From the NCBI GenBank assembly GCA_003104995.1, contig PQAO01000021.1:186001-250000 (forward strand): a stretch of 64,000 bases of DNA, given 5' to 3'. This document shows, in pieces, positions 59,003 to 64,000 of this stretch. Numbering within the stretch: the first letter of the stretch is position 1; each line of letters begins with the position of its first letter. The position numbers and the translations under genes were made by a program. Under the pieces are notes generated by a model that searched no databases, was not told the DNA's origin, and was given only the letters and a program-made list of their open reading frames with translations. The DNA comes from Dehalococcoidia bacterium (lineage in GTDB: Bacteria > Chloroflexota > Dehalococcoidia > Tepidiformales > Tepidiformaceae).

Positions 59003-59791
59003 CTACCCCCCGGCCTGGCTTGTGTCCATCTGCATGGTGCTCCGCGGGTCCTTGAACTTGGCTCGCAGGTAATCGCGGTTCATTTTCGCGATCACGTCGA
59101 TGCTGATGCCCTTCGGGCACGCTGCTTCACACTCGGCATAGTTCGTGCAACTGCCGAAGTATTCCTCCATCGTGTCGACCATTGCGATCGTCCGGCTCCA
59201 GCGTTCCGGCTGCCCCTGGGGCAGGAGGTTCAGGTGCGCCAGCTTCGCCGCCGTAAACAGCTGCCCGGCGCCGTTCGGGCAGGCGGCAACGCACGCACCG
59301 CACCCGATGCAGGCCGCCGCATCAAACGCCTGGTCTGCTACCGCCTTGGGCACGAGTATCTCATTCGCGTCCCGGCCCGCGCCGGTCGGCGCCGAAACAT
59401 AACCGCCGGCCTGGATGATCCGGTCGAACGCGGTTCGATCGACCACCAGGTCCTTGATCACGGGGAACGATGCGGCCCGCCACGGTTCGACGGTAATCGT
59501 TTCGCCGGTCTTGAAGTTCCGCATGTGCAGTTGGCACGTGGTCGTCAGTTTCTTCGTCCCATGCGGAATCCCGTTGATCACCACTCCGCACGACCCGCAG
59601 ATCCCCTCGCGGCAATCATGGTCGAACGCGATTGGCTCCTTGTTCTCCGCCATCAGCCGCTCGTTCACCACGTCCAGCATCTCGAGGAACGACATGTCCT
59701 CGTCGATTTCGCGAGCCTCGTAGACCTCGAAGTCGCCTGGAGTGTTCGGGCCCTTCTGGCGCCAGACCTTGAGGGTGAGGTTCAGGCTCAT
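59003..59791 (-). CDS. sdhB: Succinate dehydrogenase iron-sulfur subunit
   Basis: A 262-residue SdhB. The [2Fe-2S] site is [11 protein letters not shown], with the outlying Cys in LTTTCQLH; the [4Fe-4S] and [3Fe-4S] sites are [12 protein letters not shown] and the later [15 protein letters not shown]. It transfers electrons from SdhA to the membrane quinone site. Its ATG overlaps the sdhA stop by 4 bp in sdhCAB. Confidence 0.96.
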   Translation of the reverse strand: MSLNLTLKVWRQKGPNTPGDFEVYEAREIDEDMSFLEMLDVVNERLMAENKEPIAFDHDCREGICGSCGVVINGIPHGTKKLTTTCQLHMRNFKTGETITVEPWRAASFPVIKDLVVDRTAFDRIIQAGGYVSAPTGAGRDANEILVPKAVADQAFDAAACIGCGACVAACPNGAGQLFTAAKLAHLNLLPQGQPERWSRTIAMVDTMEEYFGSCTNYAECEAACPKGISIDVIAKMNRDYLRAKFKDPRSTMQMDTSQAGG

Positions 59792-61704
59792 TTGTAGCTC
59801 CTCTGCGCCAGGTGGACGTTCTCGAACACCAGGTCTTCCTTGTGGAGCGTGGCGTCCTTCCCCGGGCCGTTGAACTCCCAGGCCGACACGTAGGCGAAGT
59901 TGTCGTCATCGCGCTTCGCTTCGCCTTCTGCCGTCTGGTGTTCCTCGCGGAAATGCCCCCCACAGGACTCTTCGCGTGCCAGCGCGTCCTGGCAGAGCAA
60001 CTCCGCCAGTTCGAAGAAGTCGGCTACCCGGCCCGCCCGCTCCAGCGATTGGTTGAACGACTCACCGTCGCCCAGCACCTTCACGTCCCGCCAGAACTCC
60101 TCGCGAAGCTTGATGACCTCTTCCCGCGCGTGCTTCAGCCCCGCCGCGTTCCGGGCCATGCCCACGTACTCCCAGAGGATCTTGCCCAGCTCCTTGTGGA
60201 ATGAGTCGACCGTCCGGCTCCCCTTGATGCTGAGCAGCTTCTCCGTCCGGGCGCGGACCGCGTCTTCCGCCTCCTGGAACGCCGCCGAGTCCGGCGACGG
60301 CGCCGGCGTGCCGAGGTGGTTTGCCAGCTCGCCCGCGATGGTGGTCGGCAGGATGAAGTAGCCGTCCGCCAGGCCCTGCATCAGCGCCGAAGCGCCAAGC
60401 CGGTTCGCCCCGTGGTCCGAAAAGTTCGCCTCGCCGATGACGAACAGCCCGGGCAAATTCGACATCAGGCTGTAATCCACCCAGAGCCCGCCCATCGTGT
60501 AGTGGACTGCCGGGTAGATGCGCATTGGCACCTCGTACGGGTTTTCGCCGCTGATGTTCTCGTACATATCGAACAGGTTGCCGTAGCGCTCTTCGATCAC
60601 GTTCCGTCCCAGCCGCTCGATCGCCGTCTTGAAGTCCAGGTACACCCCGTTCTTCAGCGGCCCCACGCCAAAGCCATCGTCGACCATGCGCTTGGCCGCC
60701 CGCGAGGCCACGTCGCGCGGCACCAGGTTCGCAAACGAGGGGTAGATGCGCTCCAGGTAGTAGTCCCGCTCTTCCGCCGGGATCTGATTTGGCGCCCGCC
60801 TGTCGTCCTTGTCTTTCGGTACCCAGATGCGGCCGTCGTTCCGGAGTGACTCGCTCATCAGCGTCAGTTTCGACTGGTACTCGCCGCTCACGGGGATGCA
60901 GGTCGGGTGAATCTGCGTGTAGCACGGGTTCGCGAAGTACGCGCCTTTCCGGTGCGCCCGCCAGATTGCTGTCGCGTTGCTTCCCTTCGCGTTCGTCGAT
61001 AGATAGAAGACGTTGCCATAGCCGCCGGTGCCCAGCACCACCGCGTGCGCCGCGTGACGCTCGATCGCGCCCGAGACCAGGTCGCGCGTGATGATACCCA
61101 CCGCCCGGCCGTCCTCGACCACCAGCTCCAGCATTTCGTGCCGTGTGTACATCTGCACCGTGCCGGCATCGATCTGGCGTTCGAGGGCCTGGTACGCCCC
61201 CAGCAGCAGTTGCTGCCCTGTCTGGCCGCGCGCGTAAAACGTCCGGGACACCTGGGCGCCCCCGAACGACCGGTTATCGAGCAGCCCGCCGTACTCCCGC
61301 GCAAACGGCACACCCTGTGAGACGCACTGGTCGATGATCTGCAGGCTGATCTCCGCCAGCCGGTGCACGTTCGCTTCGCGCGCCCGGTAGTCGCCACCTT
61401 TGATGGTGTCGTAGAACAGCCGGTGGACGCTGTCGCCGTCGTTCTGGTAGTTCTTCGCGGCGTTGATGCCGCCCTGGGCGGCGATGGAGTGGGCCCGCCG
61501 CGGGCTGTCCTGGTAGCAGAAGACCTTGACGTTGTAGCCCATCTCGCCGAGCGTGGCGGCCGCCGCACCACCGGCCAGCCCGGTGCCAACCACGATGATG
61601 TCGAACTTGCGCCGGTTCTGCGGAGCGACCAGCTTCATTTCGAATTTTGCGTTGCTCCACTTTTCGGCCAGCGGGCCGGCAGGAATCCTTGCATCGAGTG
61701 TCAT
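59788..61704 (-). CDS. sdhA: Succinate dehydrogenase flavoprotein subunit
   Basis: A 638-residue SdhA. The FAD loop is [19 protein letters not shown], the covalent-FAD His lies in [11 protein letters not shown], and the active-site region includes [15 protein letters not shown] and [11 protein letters not shown]. It oxidises succinate to fumarate in the TCA cycle. The stop overlaps sdhB by 4 bp and its start lies 10 bp from sdhC. Confidence 0.97.
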   Translation of the reverse strand: MTLDARIPAGPLAEKWSNAKFEMKLVAPQNRRKFDIIVVGTGLAGGAAAATLGEMGYNVKVFCYQDSPRRAHSIAAQGGINAAKNYQNDGDSVHRLFYDTIKGGDYRAREANVHRLAEISLQIIDQCVSQGVPFAREYGGLLDNRSFGGAQVSRTFYARGQTGQQLLLGAYQALERQIDAGTVQMYTRHEMLELVVEDGRAVGIITRDLVSGAIERHAAHAVVLGTGGYGNVFYLSTNAKGSNATAIWRAHRKGAYFANPCYTQIHPTCIPVSGEYQSKLTLMSESLRNDGRIWVPKDKDDRRAPNQIPAEERDYYLERIYPSFANLVPRDVASRAAKRMVDDGFGVGPLKNGVYLDFKTAIERLGRNVIEERYGNLFDMYENISGENPYEVPMRIYPAVHYTMGGLWVDYSLMSNLPGLFVIGEANFSDHGANRLGASALMQGLADGYFILPTTIAGELANHLGTPAPSPDSAAFQEAEDAVRARTEKLLSIKGSRTVDSFHKELGKILWEYVGMARNAAGLKHAREEVIKLREEFWRDVKVLGDGESFNQSLERAGRVADFFELAELLCQDALAREESCGGHFREEHQTAEGEAKRDDDNFAYVSAWEFNGPGKDATLHKEDLVFENVHLAQRSYK

Positions 61705-61714
61705 CTGGCGGCTC

Positions 61715-62464
61715 CTACTCGACGAGCCCGGTCATGACCGCGACCGGGAACGACACGTTTCCGACGACGATGATGGCAGCGAAAACGATCGCGAACCCTC
61801 GCCGCCAGTGATTGAATCGCGGGTTCGCCCAGCCCAGCGATTGGAACAGGCTCCAGGCGCCGTGATAGATGTGCAGCCCCAGGAGGACATTTGCCACGAT
61901 ATAGAGAATCGCGACCGGCTCTCGCTGAAAGCTCGCCACCAGGTTCTGGTATGGCTCACCGCGGGTGAATTCGTCCGTAGCGGCAATCCCGGTGCCCCAG
62001 GTCAGGTCCGAAAGGTGGAAGAGCAGATAGAAGGCGATGATGATGCCGCTCCAGCGCATCGTCCGGGCGGCATAGTTGGCGGCGAGGTAGTCGCGTCCGC
62101 CCTTGTACCCGACTGGCCGCGATTGCCGGTTCATCAGTGTCAGAGTCACAGCTGAGTGGATGTGCAGGACAAGGGCCAGGATCAAACCCGTCCGGAGGGC
62201 CCACAGCGCGCCCGAATGCGGCAGGATGGGCGACCCGATCGTCCGCAGGTACTCCCCGTAGTGGTTCATCTTCTCGGAGCCTTCGTAGAGGTGAAGGTTC
62301 CCGAGCATGTGCGCGAGCACGAAGCCGAGCAGCAAGATGCCCGTGACGGCCATCACTGCTTTCTTCCCTACAGCCGACCCATAGAAGTCGAGGAGCCAGA
62401 ATCGCGGCCGCACCCGCCGCTGCCGCAGCGGCTTTGGGCCGCGCGCTGCCGAACCTGTGTGCAT
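61715..62464 (-). CDS. sdhC: Succinate dehydrogenase cytochrome b subunit (type B)
   Basis: A 249-residue membrane subunit with five helices, the fused SdhC of type-B enzymes that binds two hemes b and quinone. His residues near helix starts ([48 protein letters not shown]) are heme-ligand candidates. The start 62464 has AAGGAGG 7 nt upstream. It heads sdhCAB; the 200-bp region upstream holds its promoter, which I could not place. Confidence 0.93.
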   Translation of the reverse strand: MHTGSAARGPKPLRQRRVRPRFWLLDFYGSAVGKKAVMAVTGILLLGFVLAHMLGNLHLYEGSEKMNHYGEYLRTIGSPILPHSGALWALRTGLILALVLHIHSAVTLTLMNRQSRPVGYKGGRDYLAANYAARTMRWSGIIIAFYLLFHLSDLTWGTGIAATDEFTRGEPYQNLVASFQREPVAILYIVANVLLGLHIYHGAWSLFQSLGWANPRFNHWRRGFAIVFAAIIVVGNVSFPVAVMTGLVE

Positions 62465-62664
62465 GCCCACCCTCCTTGGACGAACGCAGAACGGACGGAC
62501 GGAGGCGTGCGCCGGCGGAATTCCCCTGGCGAACGGAGCTGCGGGCCCGATCCCGTGACAGGCGGACGGCCGTGCCATGCCGCTGTCCCATGCCGAATCC
62601 TACGACCGCTCCGGGGGGCCAGCAATGCAGCCCCATGCATTAGTGCTATAGAACCTGGTCGTAC

Positions 62665-63207
62665 CTATCGATTAGTTGATTCAACTGTCCGAATCCAACG
62701 CAACACCCCGACCACCGACTTCGCATCGCAGATCTCCCCCGACTCGATAGCCGCCACCGCCTCACCCGGCGTCCGCACCTCAACCTCGATGTCCTCGTCC
62801 TCGTCGCCATCGAGGCTCGACGCTTCGAGCTCACCGCAGACATAAAGAGAGATGTACTCGTTCGTGTACCCCGGGGCGACGAAGAACCCACCGAGCGGCT
62901 CGATCCGTCCCGGCCGCTTTCCGACTTCCTCCTGCAACTCCCGCGCGGCTGCCGCCAGGGGCTCTTCGCCGGGCTCGAGCGTGCCTGCCGGTAACTCCAG
63001 CAGCCGCCGCCCCGCGGCGTGCCGGTACTGGGTCACGAAGAGCAGGTTGCCCTCTGCCGTCACCGGGACCATGCACACCGCCCCGGGGTGGCGGATCGTC
63101 TCGCGCAGGGCGATCACGCCACCGTCCATTTCGATGCGGTCGAGCGACACGTTGAACAGGCGGCCGGCATAAACCGTTTCGGTAGAGAGCAGGCGTGGAT
63201 CGGGCAT
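62665..63207 (-). CDS. Nudix hydrolase (ADP-ribose pyrophosphatase-like)
   Basis: A 180-residue Nudix enzyme. The box GX5EX7REUXEEXGU is GTLEPGEEPLAAAARELQEE then VGK; HPGAVCMVPVTAEGNLLFVT and AGRRLLELPAG are as in ADP-ribose and NDP-sugar pyrophosphatases. The ATG at 63207 is favoured over 63216 because GACAAT lies 7 nt upstream. It probably precedes sdhC without sharing function. Confidence 0.92.
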   Translation of the reverse strand: MPDPRLLSTETVYAGRLFNVSLDRIEMDGGVIALRETIRHPGAVCMVPVTAEGNLLFVTQYRHAAGRRLLELPAGTLEPGEEPLAAAARELQEEVGKRPGRIEPLGGFFVAPGYTNEYISLYVCGELEASSLDGDEDEDIEVEVRTPGEAVAAIESGEICDAKSVVGVLRWIRTVESTNR

Positions 63208-63288
63208 GAACCGCATTGTCGCGGGCCGCCCCGCCGCGTGTCGATCAGGCCTGCTCGCGGGACCGGGCCAGGTCCGCTTCCGTGCGCC

Positions 63289-63753
63289 TTACCCGTCCTG
63301 TTCGGCCGCCTTGTCCTTCTGCTTCTGGAGCGCCTTCCAGAGCGCCCGTCCCTGGTCGGGGGTCGGGTCCTTCACGAGCCCGTAGATCTCCCGGCCTTCA
63401 TGGTCCTCGGGCAGGTACTCCGTGATCGGTAGCCCCTCCTCCGTGACGAACAGCAGGCAGTGGCAGTACTTGAACATCTGCATCTCGTCGCAGGCGCAGA
63501 TCCAGTCGCGCCGCTTCACTTCCTCTTCCCGGGGGAGGTAGAGGCCCTCGGGCCAGTTCCCGTTCTCGTCCTTCACCGGATAGAAGTTGCACGGGCAGAG
63601 CGGCCGCCCGTAGTTGTCGATGTTCGACGCCAGCCCAAGGACGACGCCTTCGGTGATGAACCGGTCCGGGTGCAGGTGCGTGCCCGACTTTGCCGCGTAC
63701 TTCTCCGCATAGTTCCACATCTTGTCGATCGATTCCTGCCTGGGCTCTTCCAC
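63289..63753 (-). CDS. Ferredoxin-thioredoxin reductase catalytic-chain-like protein
   Basis: A 154-residue protein with the Cys pattern of the FTR catalytic subunit: GRPLCPCNFYP, WICACDE, and FKYCHCLLFV. These ligate a [4Fe-4S] cluster next to an active-site disulfide and use ferredoxin electrons to reduce thioredoxin. No variable-chain gene is adjacent, and such proteins occur in archaea and anaerobes without it. The start is GTG 63753 because GGAGG lies 6 nt upstream; the ATG at 63780 has none. Confidence 0.87.
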   Translation of the reverse strand: MEEPRQESIDKMWNYAEKYAAKSGTHLHPDRFITEGVVLGLASNIDNYGRPLCPCNFYPVKDENGNWPEGLYLPREEEVKRRDWICACDEMQMFKYCHCLLFVTEEGLPITEYLPEDHEGREIYGLVKDPTPDQGRALWKALQKQKDKAAEQDG

Positions 63754-63827
63754 TGCGTACCTCCGGTGATGAGATTCCATTATGACCGAACCAGCGTCCC
63801 GGGTGGGCCGGCGCTACCATGACAAGG

Positions 63828-64000
63828 ATGACCGCCCCCACTCCCGAACAGCTCCACGCCAACTACGTCCACGCCCTCCATCGCATCGCCCGGCTCGGTC
63901 CCGAAGGCGAAGCCGAGCGCGTCGGGCCCCTGCTCTGCATCAACGCGGGGATTGGCGTATCGAAGTTCAATATCGCGGTAGTCGTCGATCGCGTCACCGA
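63828..64000 (+). CDS. Partial gene of unknown function, cut by the window edge
   Basis: Only the first ~57 residues are present: MTAPTPEQLHANYVHALHRI, then a basic helix and GPLLCINAGIGVSKFNIAVV. The ATG at 63828 has TACCAT 7 nt upstream (63815-63820), suggesting a leaderless start; an in-frame ATG at 63819 overlaps that hexamer. The sequence resembles the start of some acetyltransferases, but this is weak. Divergent from the FTR gene. Confidence 0.6.
   Translation, partial: MTAPTPEQLHANYVHALHRIARLGPEGEAERVGPLLCINAGIGVSKFNIAVVVDRVT

Noticed and set aside
1-64000. CRISPR arrays, tRNA or rRNA genes, insertion sequences
   Set aside because: No regularly spaced repeats, T-loop/anticodon patterns or transposase motifs were found by eye on either strand.

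Overview
The window is a gene-dense, GC-rich bacterial chromosome segment carrying ordinary housekeeping genes: lepA, infC-rpmI-rplT, argH, asd, pheA, proC, murJ, sdhCAB, nrdR-nrdJ and galU. The coenzyme-B12 type ribonucleotide reductase, the five-helix type-B succinate dehydrogenase, the actinobacterial-style DUF3417/GT35 glucan phosphorylase, the many GTG/TTG starts and the generally high GC suggest a Chloroflexota bacterium, perhaps a Tepidiforma-like member of the Dehalococcoidia. That placement is inference; there is no rRNA or tRNA here to confirm it. No phage, insertion sequence, CRISPR array or integrase is visible.

Layout. 1-9.7 kb: a cut-off lipoprotein with an HEAVH motif, an enoyl-CoA hydratase, DUF402, an EamA transporter, an endonuclease III-like glycosylase, prephenate dehydratase, two TrkA-type NAD-binding proteins with a Usp, a biotinyl carrier domain and a 479-residue lipoprotein. 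9.8-18.6 kb: a short-chain dehydrogenase-like protein, an M20 peptidase, asd, a TetR-ABC exporter operon and murJ. 18.6-29.1 kb: a GH38 alpha-mannosidase, several hydrolase/oxidoreductase genes, a TetR regulator, a thioredoxin-like protein, mazG and a Gfo/Idh/MocA oxidoreductase. 29.2-34.4 kb: a glycogen block (glgA, GH57, glgP). 34.5-38.8 kb: a HAD hydrolase, argH, two tandem toxin-antitoxin (TA) modules separated by a second copy of the argH 3' end, and mdh. 39.2-45.6 kb: lepA, a Lrp/AsnC-type RAM protein, galU with an unknown 452-residue partner, and infC-rpmI-rplT. 45.6-50.2 kb: an ABC transporter and an YggS-proC-YggT-YggT cluster. 50.4-54.8 kb: a third TA module and nrdR-orf-nrdJ under a promoter with two NrdR-box-like palindromes. 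54.9-64 kb: an alcohol dehydrogenase, a DUF4236-TPR protein, a membrane-anchored LuxR-type protein, small membrane proteins, sdhCAB, a Nudix hydrolase, a ferredoxin-thioredoxin reductase-like protein and a cut-off gene.

Three observations stand out. (1) The last ~148 bp of argH recur 723 bp downstream, and the two repeats bracket a TA pair whose toxin is frameshifted. (2) At least 13 genes have a TANNNT hexamer 6-7 nt before their start codon with no Shine-Dalgarno sequence, which indicates frequent leaderless transcription and helps choose starts. (3) The nrdR promoter (TTGACG-18-CATACT) has one palindrome inside its spacer and a second 32 bp away. Smaller points are an apparent ATA start codon in a YggT-family gene, a palindrome inside the TetR promoter, and an unknown small protein between nrdR and nrdJ. 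All coordinates, starts and motif matches were read by eye; no database search was run.
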